Below are positions 1 to 5,430 of a stretch of DNA of 5,430 nucleotides, in pieces (the first letter of the stretch is position 1; each line of letters opens with the position of its first letter). The translations under genes were made by a program, and so were the position numbers. The stretch spans positions 1-5,430 of the forward strand of contig DAOVFE010000153.1 of assembly GCA_030673085.1 (NCBI GenBank), in the 5' to 3' direction. Origin of the DNA: Anaerolineales bacterium (lineage in GTDB: Bacteria > Chloroflexota > Anaerolineae > Anaerolineales > E44-bin32). The notes below the pieces were generated by a model that saw only the letters and a list, made by a program, of their open reading frames with translations, was not told the origin of the DNA and did not search any database.

Positions 1-659
1 TGATATCGGTTGAGACTTTCCTCAGCGGCGCGCTAGGTCCTCTTACTGATGCCCAGATGCGCGAGTTTAGGGGCCTGCAGGATGAGCTTAATGGGATCAT
101 CAACCTGCCCGGCGTTCAGTCGCGGAAGAAAGAGATTGGCAAGCTGGTTGATCTCCCCAGTATGATGCGAGAAGTAGCCGAAACCAGTCAACGTATTGCC
201 GCAAAACGAGGGCTCGAATTGATTGTTAACATTGGTTCTCCCATTCCGCTCTTCTCGGGCGACCGACCTCAAATCCTCCGAGTTCTAACAACCCTAGTAT
301 CCGCTTCGATTCATCGGACTACACGTGGGCGGATCATGCTCAATGCGTATCATTTTAGAATGCGCGATAATAATTGCGCCGATTTGGATTTGCCAGCTAA
401 TATCCATCTTACAGATGGAACGTGGACCGCAGTGGGCGTTTCCGATACAAGCTCGGGCCTTTCTCCCGATATTATTCGCGCCCTCACCGATCCTGTTTGC
501 GATCCATCAGCTGGAAAGACTGGGTCGGGACTCAGCATTGGCGAAGCTCGAATGATCGCAGAGAGCCTGCATGGAACGCTATGGTACGAAGAAACCCCAG
601 CGGGCGTAACCACACTTTTCGCACTTCCTGTTAGTGCTTCGGAGCAGAAAAATGGCTAA
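1..659 (+). CDS. C-terminal part of a degenerate sensor histidine kinase (5' end outside the window)
   Basis: The reading frame is open from base 3, so the true start lies upstream; the ATG at 57 is internal and has no ribosome binding site. The first residues (ISVETFLSGALGPLTDAQ) match the part of a HisKA dimerisation helix that normally follows the H-box, so the phosphoacceptor histidine, if present, is just outside the window. A linker (about 120-240) leads to a HATPase_c domain. The N-box reads VLTTLVSASIHRT (282-320), with both usual asparagines replaced (Thr at 291, Ala at 303). The G1 box keeps its Asp (444) but reads DTSSGL instead of DxGxGI. The G2 box GSGLSI (522-539) is well kept. 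Known kinases need the N-box Asn for magnesium and ATP, so this is probably a pseudokinase or a very divergent kinase (inference). It overlaps the next gene by 8 nt. The family call is firm; activity and signal are unknown. Confidence 0.88.
   Translation, partial: ISVETFLSGALGPLTDAQMREFRGLQDELNGIINLPGVQSRKKEIGKLVDLPSMMREVAETSQRIAAKRGLELIVNIGSPIPLFSGDRPQILRVLTTLVSASIHRTTRGRIMLNAYHFRMRDNNCADLDLPANIHLTDGTWTAVGVSDTSSGLSPDIIRALTDPVCDPSAGKTGSGLSIGEARMIAESLHGTLWYEETPAGVTTLFALPVSASEQKNG
641..644 (+). promoter_or_regulatory. Ribosome binding site fixing the start at 652
   Basis: GGAG lies 7 nt before the ATG at 652, inside the last codons of the kinase-like gene. The alternative in-frame GTG at 634 has no such site. 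The ATG start also aligns with the Met-Ala start of the minus-strand paralog, so 652 is preferred. Confidence 0.7.
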
Positions 660-1206
660 TAAGCCTATCGCCGCAGAGATTTACACCTCCAGTCACCGAA
701 TTCTGGGCCGTATCAGCTTTTCTGGAACAGGCCTTTACAGCTTTCTTAACATTCCAACTACATCCTATGTTGAGGTCAGCGGTGCTCTTCTTAGCCGGCT
801 ACATCAGCCGAACCGTATGATTGCCCGCTATCCAACTCTTTGGCTGGTCAAACAAGAAGTGGTAGCGATTCTGCTCAGTAACCGGCTGGAAATGGGCATC
901 ACCGGTGTTGCCCGTAGCGGCTATTCTCACCCGGTCAGCCATTGGATCCATGTCATGATTGGCGGCTATGAACTGCGGGGTGTAATTGAAACCCGCGGCA
1001 AGTTCAATTTTGGCGCAGTAATGTTCGAGGGCAATCTCACTTTTGTGCCGCTATATGATACTTCGTTGACCGCGATTTTATTCCCCCAGATCAAGGCCGA
1101 ATCGCCGGCTGTACTCTTCAATCGTAAGAAGGTTGATGCTGTTGCTTTACTCCCCCAACCCAACGTTCCTCCGGAATCTAAAAACGAACAAGCTCAGCCA
1201 ACATAA
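652..1206 (+). CDS. Small two-module beta-rich protein of unknown function, coupled to the kinase-like gene
   Basis: This 184-residue protein is from a family I do not recognise. It has no signal peptide, membrane helix or obvious catalytic motif and should be cytosolic. It looks beta-rich, with short alternating hydrophobic strands. It seems to contain two copies of one module, about residues 10-75 and 101-167. HRILGRI (15-21) matches YELRGVI (106-112), and LVKQEVVAI (65-73) matches FNRKKVDAV (156-164), both at a spacing of exactly 91. The last 15 or so residues are a polar, Pro/Gln/Glu-rich tail absent from the paralog. The ATG overlaps the end of the upstream kinase-like gene (shared ATGGCTAA), which suggests translational coupling and a shared role in signalling, perhaps as a partner or output protein (inference). 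The minus-strand gene at 1607-2131 encodes a paralog of about 54% identity. That this is a real gene is well supported; its function is not. Confidence 0.85.
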   Translation: MANKPIAAEIYTSSHRILGRISFSGTGLYSFLNIPTTSYVEVSGALLSRLHQPNRMIARYPTLWLVKQEVVAILLSNRLEMGITGVARSGYSHPVSHWIHVMIGGYELRGVIETRGKFNFGAVMFEGNLTFVPLYDTSLTAILFPQIKAESPAVLFNRKKVDAVALLPQPNVPPESKNEQAQPT

Positions 1207-1208
1207 TC

Positions 1209-1229
1209 TTCTACCAGATTGTAGAATTT
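1209..1229 (+). terminator. Possible weak terminator of the kinase-like/small-protein pair
   Basis: A perfect 6-bp inverted repeat, TTCTAC and GTAGAA with a 6-nt loop, begins 3 nt after the stop codon and is followed by only three T residues. The position suits an intrinsic terminator, but the stem is short, AT-rich and lacks a proper U tract. Confidence 0.3.
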
Positions 1230-1359
1230 CCATCCTATGGATCCGTGATTCTGACTAATTATATGGCTGGATATGCTTACCGACATTCAGTGGTCATTAC
1301 AACACGGACAACGTAATGAGCCCCACGGAAAACTGTATGGCCCCTGGCCACATAACTAC

Positions 1360-1391
1360 GCGGCTATGCGGCTACGCTGCTACGCTGCTAC
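1360..1391. repeat. 8-bp tandem repeat, four units
   Basis: Four head-to-tail units follow the pattern GCKGCTAY: gcggctat (1360), gcggctac (1368), gctgctac (1376) and gctgctac (1384). A partial unit gct follows at 1392, and ctac precedes at 1356. The last two units are identical, as expected for recent slippage. The unit length is not a multiple of three, so copy-number change would shift any reading frame, which argues against coding use. Confidence 0.85.
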
Positions 1392-1468
1392 GCTAAGGAA
1401 AAATTCCTCACAGCGACTGATGTCCCAAAATACACCCTTGCCATTCGGCCGGGCTTGACTCTCAGCAA

Positions 1469-1498
1469 GCGATAGTGAGCGACGGCGGGCGATAGCGT
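1469..1498. repeat. Short imperfect 10-bp periodic repeat
   Basis: Three consecutive 10-mers start with GCGA: gcgatagtga (1469), gcgacggcgg (1479) and gcgatagcgt (1489). A fourth begins with gc at 1499 and then diverges. The third contains a small ATAGC-GT-GCTAT inverted repeat (1492-1503). The role is unknown. Confidence 0.55.
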
Positions 1499-1587
1499 GC
1501 TATACAAACTGGGATATTCTGGCTTTTTGCCTAAGGTGGGGGGCAGAAGCATGTTTCTTACTAAAAATCGGCCCTGCCAATCATTAT

Positions 1588-1607
1588 AATCTAGTTGAGA
1601 CTAGGTT
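1588..1607. other. Hairpin abutting the stop codon of the minus-strand paralog
   Basis: CTAGT (1591-1595) and ACTAG (1600-1604) form a perfect 5-bp stem around a 4-nt loop. On the plus strand it extends to 8 bp with one G-U wobble; on the minus strand that position is a mismatch. It touches the TGA stop at 1609-1607. Transcription from the minus-strand gene meets no T run after it, so it is a poor intrinsic terminator; mRNA 3'-end stabilisation is possible. Confidence 0.3.
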
Positions 1608-2131
1608 CATTTTGCAATCTTACTGCTCGGCAGCAAGCTTATTGCATGAACCATGCTGCGATTAAAAAGTAAAGCTGGCGCTTCAGCTAAAACGCTAGGG
1701 AAAAGAACAGCTGATAGCTTGACGTTATATGAGGGTGTAAATGGTCTATCCCCCTTAAACATCAGTGCTCCGAAGTCAAATTTTCCGGCGCTCTGAATGA
1801 CGCCCTGCAGTATATAGCCATCAATCAAAATGCGTACCCTGTGTGGAAATGGTCTGGTGTAGCCGCTTCGAGCAAGGCTTGATGTGCCAAGCTCGTTTCG
1901 ATTCCTAACAAGCACGGCCACAACCTCACTCTTAACCAACCATAGCTTCTGGATCCAATCCGTCTGTTGGTCAATTTGATGAAGTATACTCAGCTCCGCT
2001 TCGTCTACCTCAAAATAAGACTCGGTGGGCATGTTTAAAAAGCTATATAGGCCTGCAGCGCCTGGAGATATCTGTCCTCGGATACGATGAGAGGTCGTAT
2101 AAATCTCAACTGCAATTTCCTGGCTCGCCAT
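1607..2131 (-). CDS. Paralog of the small two-module beta-rich protein, without an adjacent kinase
   Basis: This 174-residue protein aligns with the product of 652-1206 without gaps over 169 residues, with about 92 identities (54%) counted by hand. The best-conserved blocks are EIYT.SHRI.G.IS, GLYSFLN.PT.SY, LWLVK.EVVA, ARSGY, GKF.FGA.MF.G and ALLFNR. The family is unrecognised; there is no signal peptide or membrane segment, and the protein looks beta-rich. The same internal duplication is visible: IRGQI (17-21) against LQGVI (108-112) and LVKSEVVAVL (65-74) against FNRSMVHAIS (156-165). ATG at 2131 is chosen because GGGGAGG lies 6 nt upstream and Met-Ala aligns with the paralog start; a TTG start at 2146 would add only MGRIG and would swallow that site. 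It lacks the polar tail of the other copy. It stands alone and convergent to its paralog, so it must have its own promoter. Function is unknown. Confidence 0.85.
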   Translation of the reverse strand: MASQEIAVEIYTTSHRIRGQISPGAAGLYSFLNMPTESYFEVDEAELSILHQIDQQTDWIQKLWLVKSEVVAVLVRNRNELGTSSLARSGYTRPFPHRVRILIDGYILQGVIQSAGKFDFGALMFKGDRPFTPSYNVKLSAVLFPSVLAEAPALLFNRSMVHAISLLPSSKIAK

Positions 2132-2137
2132 TCCTAT

Positions 2138-2144
2138 CCTCCCC
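2138..2144 (-). promoter_or_regulatory. Strong ribosome binding site fixing the start at 2131
   Basis: Read on the minus strand, GGGGAGG lies 6 nt before the ATG at 2131. This near-ideal Shine-Dalgarno sequence excludes the upstream TTG at 2146, which would begin before it. Confidence 0.75.
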
Positions 2145-2149
2145 AATCC

Positions 2150-2178
2150 TTAGTACTGCAAAAAAACCGCTACATCAA
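2150..2178 (-). promoter_or_regulatory. Possible sigma-70-like promoter of the minus-strand paralog
   Basis: On the minus strand, TTGATG (2178-2173; four of six matches to TTGACA) is separated by 17 nt, including a run of seven T, from TACTAA (2155-2150; three of six matches to TATAAT). The leader would be very short. It is a weak match supported mainly by spacing and position. Confidence 0.22.
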
Positions 2179-2670
2179 TGCATCTGCCTCCAAAGAAAGT
2201 CAATCGTTGTCGGTTGCGATCAGCCTGTAAGTTCTCCCTTTCTTTTCCCAAGCTACAGAATGGCCTGGCTCCGCGCTATTTAAGGACTCTTATCTCTCGC
2301 CTCACCAGTCAATCTCTTATTTATACATTAATAGGCCGGAAATGCATTCTCCATTGATGCTAAACTCAATATCCCAAAGAAATCCACTCAGTTTCTCTAT
2401 TCTATAGCAAATTCTTCGTCATTTATTAATGATTAGTGATTTTTTGATATCTAGCACCATCATATTCGATTAAAACATTCGGTTCAATAGGAGCTACTTC
2501 TATTATTAACCCCTTTAGAGAACTTTTCCGGCCATTTAGAAGCCGCTCAGCAAACGACGTATTCCGGGGAGGGTACTCTAGCTGCGCCACTGCGCGGCCA
2601 TGCTAAGGCGTATAATTTCGCTTTTTCAATAGCCTCATACTTTCCGGTCGTAATTCCATCCATCATCTTC

Positions 2671-2676
2671 TATAAT
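2671..2676 (+). promoter_or_regulatory. Candidate -10 element for comEC
   Basis: A consensus TATAAT lies 31 nt before the comEC start, which would give a leader of roughly 25 nt. No recognisable -35 hexamer sits at 16-18 nt spacing and there is no extended TGn motif. An activator or an unusual sigma factor could compensate. A second consensus TATAAT at 2611-2616 also lacks a -35. Confidence 0.35.
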
Positions 2677-2707
2677 AAGAAACAGGGCCTTAAATTTCAG
2701 GGGGATC

Positions 2708-5059
2708 ATGACTCTCTTCTGGCTCGGTCTTAGCTGGCTGGGCGGAATCGTCGCCGGCAAATGGATCATCTTGGATATTTGGCAATGGCTTGCGCTGGCG
2801 GGAAGTTCGCTGGGTGCGGCAATTCTGCTTCGCCGCCGTCGGAGCTTGCTCCTTGCCTTTGTCATTGTAGCGTTTTTTTATAGCGGAGCCGCTCGCTACC
2901 AGATCAGTGTGGGTGAAATCGACGCCGGACATTTAGCGTGCTTTAATGATTGCGGCTGCACCGTCACCCTCACAGGTGTGATCACCGCTCCTCCCGATGT
3001 ACATGACTACTATATTGGACTGCGCATCGCTGTTGAGAAACTACGCTACGGTCGCGACGGCGCATCCCAGTCCGTTCATGGACTGGCGCTGATTTACGCT
3101 CCACGCTTCGGTAATTATCGATATGGCGATCGAGTGGAAGCTTACGGCACACTAGAAACTCCGCCGGTATTTGAGACCTTTTCCTACCGCGAATACCTTG
3201 CCCGCCAGGGAATCCACAGCATCATGCGCAATCCCTCGGTTTGCCGGCTGGCTGCGCACCAGGCCAATCCGCCCTTGCGCCTTATCTACGCACTGCGTAT
3301 TAAAGGTCTAGAAACCATTTATTCGCTTTTCGCCGATCCGGAAGCTTCGCTCCTGGCCGGAATCCTTCTTGGAATGGAGCAAGGCATCTCACCAGAAATC
3401 CAGCAAGCCTTCAATCAAACCGGAACCACGCATATCATTGCCATTTCGGGATTTAACATTACGATCATCGCCGGGCTTTTCATCTCGCTCTTTGGCCGTT
3501 GGCTGGGCGCTCGCCGCGGCGCAATCGCGGCCGGCATAGCCATTGGCATATACACACTTCTAGTTGGGGCTGATGCTGCCGTTGTACGTGCAGCCATCAT
3601 GGGCTCTATAAGCTTGCTAGCCTGCCTTATAGGCCGACAAACCTATGCCTTCAGCGCTCTATCAGCGGCCTCGATCGTAATGACCACTATCAACCCACTT
3701 GTCCTATGGGATGTTGGTTTTCAACTCTCCTTTGCCGCTACATTGGGTTTGATTCTATACGCCGAGCCTCTTGAAGGATGGTTCACCGGCCTTGTCGAGA
3801 ATTGGCTTAACTCGAAACAAGCAGCTCAACTGGCTCGGCCGGTGAGCGAATTTATTCTGTTTACCCTCGCAGCTCAAATCACCACCCTTCCGCTGACAGC
3901 GTACTACTTTCGCCGCCTTTCTCTCGTTTCCTTCATCGCCAATCCGGTGATCCTTCCGGCACAACCGGCCGTTATGATTCTCGGAGGTCTAGCTACGATA
4001 GCTGGCATGATCTGGTTGCCGTTCGGCCGTCCGCTCGCCTGGCTTGCCTGGCCCTTCGTATCTTTCACAATCCGTGCCGTATCTATTCTTGCTCAGTTGC
4101 CCGCCGCATCTATTCCGCTTGGCAATCTGGCTCTCATATGGGTAGGCGGGTTTTATCTGATATTATTCGGCATCACTGCCCTGACGAAACTCCCACCCGA
4201 AAAGCGGCTCCGATTGCCAGCCATAAAATTGCCCGCCGGCGTGGGTTTGCTCTTACTGGCCATCCTTTGCGCTCTTGTATGGCGTCATGCAATCGATCAG
4301 CCCGATGGCCAACTTCATCTTACGCTGTTAGACGTCGGTGGCGGCGAGTCGGTTCTAATCGAGTCGCCCACCGGACGGTACCTATTGGTAGGCGGCGGAT
4401 CGAGCCCTATCCGGCTCTCAGAAGCACTCGGCCAGCGTCTTCCTCTTTTCCGCCCTCAAATCGACTGGTGGGTTGTGGGAGCAACTTATGACACCGATCT
4501 GGCTGGGATTGCAGGCATTACCCAGCGATTTCCTATTAAAAAGGTTCTGCTCACCGGCCCGCCCGGGACCGGCGCCTATCGCCATGTCCTTAATCAACTA
4601 AGCGAGTCAGGGTCTGGAATCATAGCTGCTCAACCCGGCCAAATTCTGGACTTGGGTGACGGAGCCCGTCTTGAAGTGCTCGCTCTTGGAGAGAGCGGCT
4701 CCGCCCTCTTGCTACATTACAATCGCGCCCATTTGCTCCTCGCGCCCGGCGCCGATCCCGCATTGATAAAAGAAATAAGTCGAAAATTACAGCCTGGAAG
4801 AATCACCGCCCTGATCCTGCCTGACTGCGGAAATCTAGCCGCCAACCCGCCCAAATGGCTGCGCCAATTAAATCCGGTTGTGGCTTTAATCTCTGTCCAG
4901 GCCGGAAACAGCCGGGGGCTTCCTTCTCCCGAAGTACTCGATGCGCTCGGTGATCGAACCATCCTGCGCACCGATCTCCACGGCTGGATCCAACTCTCCA
5001 CCGATGGACAAAACCTCTGGGTGGAAGTGGAACGAGTTCCGAGATCAGAGGAAAGATAA
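2708..5059 (+). CDS. comEC: ComEC/Rec2-family DNA uptake channel with a degenerate nuclease-like domain
   Basis: This 783-residue integral membrane protein is of usual full length for the family. ComEC carries single-stranded DNA across the cytoplasmic membrane during natural transformation. Residues 1-62 hold membrane helices. Residues 63-180 form the DUF4131/OB-like region, with cysteines at 78, 82, 84 and 179. The Competence domain (about 210-490) is multi-spanning and has LLAGILLGMEQGI (215-227), TGTTHIIAISGFN (238-250), VVRAAIMG (292-299) and LWDVGFQLSFAATLG (333-347). A helix at 510-527 leads to a C-terminal metallo-beta-lactamase-like domain (536-780). That domain keeps LDVGGGESV (541-549), ISV (728-730), PSPEVLDAL (739-747) and TDLHGW (755-760), but the HxHxDH ligands are replaced by AxYxTD (592-597) and HHGS by DCGN (706-709), so it should lack nuclease activity (inference). 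ATG at 2708 follows a G-rich tract (2700-2704) only 3 nt away. No other competence gene is in view. Identity is essentially certain. Confidence 0.97.
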   Translation: MTLFWLGLSWLGGIVAGKWIILDIWQWLALAGSSLGAAILLRRRRSLLLAFVIVAFFYSGAARYQISVGEIDAGHLACFNDCGCTVTLTGVITAPPDVHDYYIGLRIAVEKLRYGRDGASQSVHGLALIYAPRFGNYRYGDRVEAYGTLETPPVFETFSYREYLARQGIHSIMRNPSVCRLAAHQANPPLRLIYALRIKGLETIYSLFADPEASLLAGILLGMEQGISPEIQQAFNQTGTTHIIAISGFNITIIAGLFISLFGRWLGARRGAIAAGIAIGIYTLLVGADAAVVRAAIMGSISLLACLIGRQTYAFSALSAASIVMTTINPLVLWDVGFQLSFAATLGLILYAEPLEGWFTGLVENWLNSKQAAQLARPVSEFILFTLAAQITTLPLTAYYFRRLSLVSFIANPVILPAQPAVMILGGLATIAGMIWLPFGRPLAWLAWPFVSFTIRAVSILAQLPAASIPLGNLALIWVGGFYLILFGITALTKLPPEKRLRLPAIKLPAGVGLLLLAILCALVWRHAIDQPDGQLHLTLLDVGGGESVLIESPTGRYLLVGGGSSPIRLSEALGQRLPLFRPQIDWWVVGATYDTDLAGIAGITQRFPIKKVLLTGPPGTGAYRHVLNQLSESGSGIIAAQPGQILDLGDGARLEVLALGESGSALLLHYNRAHLLLAPGADPALIKEISRKLQPGRITALILPDCGNLAANPPKWLRQLNPVVALISVQAGNSRGLPSPEVLDALGDRTILRTDLHGWIQLSTDGQNLWVEVERVPRSEER

Positions 5060-5168
5060 GCAGTCCAGACACATAATGTAAATTTCGGGAGCTAATCTTT
5101 AGAGAAGTTGTCCCATCGATCGCACCTGCTCAATTGGAAAAATCTTCTTCCTAAGAGTCCTTCCCACC

Positions 5169-5254
5169 CGGTAAAATATCATCCGCGTGCCCTACTACAA
5201 TAGCCAGTGCATCAATATCATTATCAGCCAGTTACATCGAGTGTTATTTTACCG
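5169..5254. repeat. 10-bp inverted repeat with a 66-nt gap
   Basis: CGGTAAAATA at 5169-5178 is the exact reverse complement of TATTTTACCG at 5245-5254. It could be a pair of half-sites for a regulator or the base of a long RNA stem, or it could be chance. Confidence 0.5.
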
Positions 5255-5389
5255 ATGACACACAAGAGATATCCTTGCCCCATCTTTCAATCTCTCAAAT
5301 TCATGCGCTGTGCAAATGCCCTCATAACCACCACTTTTCTATAGCGATAAATTACTAATCTGATGACGAGAGGAAGTGCAGACAAGGAC

Positions 5390-5395
5390 AGGAGG
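5390..5395 (+). promoter_or_regulatory. Strong ribosome binding site for the 3'-terminal gene
   Basis: A perfect AGGAGG lies 8 nt before the ATG at 5404. This is the best Shine-Dalgarno sequence in the window and the main evidence that a gene begins there. Confidence 0.75.
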
Positions 5396-5403
5396 ATCGA
5401 GAT

Positions 5404-5430
5404 ATGCAAAATCCGCTGAAAGAGAAAATT
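5404..5430 (+). CDS. Start of a new gene, cut by the window end
   Basis: Only nine codons are present, encoding MQNPLKEKI. The perfect AGGAGG at the right distance makes a real start likely. An N-terminus of the type M-x-N-x-L-K-x-K also occurs in HpcH/HpaI-type aldolases, but nine residues cannot support an assignment and I make none. The 344-bp gap from comEC suggests that it is a separate transcription unit. Confidence 0.6.

Larger units (their letters stand above)
1207..1606. other. 400-bp spacer between convergent paralogs, no convincing gene
   Basis: No credible coding region is seen. A 61-codon open frame from 1273 has no ribosome binding site, and part of it is simply the tandem array translated. 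The spacer holds a 5-bp hairpin with a 3-nt loop at 1338-1350 (TGGCC, CCT, GGCCA), an 8-bp tandem array at 1360-1391, a block of 10-bp periodicity at 1469-1498, and a hairpin abutting the minus-strand stop codon. These elements cluster in a stretch more GC-rich than the spacer's edges, which may be a relic of repeat expansion or of an inserted element. No transposase motif or terminal repeats are recognised. Confidence 0.6.
2147..2707. other. 560-bp, mostly AT-rich spacer between divergent genes
   Basis: No gene is supported. The stretch from about 2290 to 2520 is strikingly AT-rich compared with the flanking genes and contains A/T tracts such as the TTTTTT at 2440-2445. The longest small frames, such as a 21-codon one from 2342, lack convincing start signals. 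A GC-rich island (2581-2608) ends in GCTAAGG, the same heptamer that closes the 8-bp tandem array at 1392-1398. TATAAT hexamers occur at 2611 and 2671. Both flanking genes read outward from this spacer, so their promoters and any shared control sites should lie in it. Confidence 0.6.
5060..5403. other. 344-bp spacer after comEC, no convincing gene
   Basis: No strong terminator follows comEC. The main structure is a 10-bp inverted repeat, CGGTAAAATA (5169-5178) and TATTTTACCG (5245-5254), separated by 66 nt. Two tiny overlapping minus-strand frames (5283-5224 and 5231-5151) are too short to call. No promoter with both hexamers is visible before the gene at 5404. Confidence 0.55.

Noticed and set aside
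634..651. Upstream GTG start for the small plus-strand gene
   Set aside because: It lacks a Shine-Dalgarno sequence, and the added residues have no counterpart in the paralog; ATG 652 has GGAG and aligns with the paralog start.
1273..1458. 61-codon plus-strand open frame in the convergent spacer
   Set aside because: It has no ribosome binding site, runs through the out-of-frame 8-bp tandem array, and gives a composition unlike the neighbouring proteins.
1207..1606. The convergent spacer as a mobile element remnant
   Set aside because: No terminal inverted repeats, target-site duplication or transposase motif can be seen; only short local repeats are present.
2342..2407. 21-codon frame starting at ATG 2342 in the AT-rich spacer
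   Set aside because: It has only a weak AGG upstream and no recognisable product.
2444..2473. TTGATA followed 18 nt later by GATTAA as a comEC promoter
   Set aside because: The -35 is good but the -10 matches only three of six bases, and the leader would exceed 200 nt; the TATAAT at 2671 is better placed.
4717..5072. Long minus-strand open frames opposite the 3' end of comEC
   Set aside because: They are shadows of the comEC coding sequence without initiation signals or recognisable products.
5151..5283. Two overlapping minus-strand mini-frames after comEC (a 19-residue one from ATG 5283 and a 26-residue one ending at 5151) that could be read as a frameshifted peptide
   Set aside because: The second has no normal start codon, both are tiny, and no family is recognised; open stretches this short arise by chance.

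Overview
The window is 5.4 kb of ordinary-looking bacterial chromosome of mixed composition: roughly half GC in the genes and clearly AT-richer in the spacers. Gene style suggests a member of the Chloroflexota, possibly Anaerolineae: a ComEC with an ISGFN competence motif, and a histidine-kinase-like protein with a 'GALGPLT' stretch in its dimerisation region. This placement is an inference from memory of protein style and is only moderately secure. There are no tRNA, rRNA, CRISPR or recognisable insertion-sequence features.

Left part (1-2146). The window opens inside a plus-strand sensor-kinase-like gene, just after where the phosphoacceptor histidine should lie. Its ATPase domain has lost the usual N-box asparagines. 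Its stop codon overlaps the start of a small gene (652-1206) by 8 nt, so the two are probably translationally coupled. A second copy of the small gene (about 54% identical protein by hand count) lies tail-to-tail on the minus strand (1607-2131) with no kinase beside it. The proteins belong to a family I do not recognise. Each appears to be built from two copies of one beta-rich module of about 65 residues. The 400-bp spacer between the convergent paralogs holds an 8-bp tandem array, a short block of 10-bp periodicity and weak hairpins.

Right part (2147-5430). A 560-bp, mostly AT-rich non-coding stretch precedes a complete comEC gene (2708-5059), the membrane channel for DNA uptake. Its N-terminal and channel domains look normal. 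Its C-terminal metallo-beta-lactamase-like domain keeps the fold landmarks but has lost every expected metal ligand, so it should not be an active nuclease. A 344-bp spacer with no convincing gene follows. The window ends nine codons into a new plus-strand gene with a strong ribosome binding site.

The kinase-like gene and the small protein probably act together in signalling or regulation. ComEC is an independent unit, and nothing in the sequence ties the two halves functionally.
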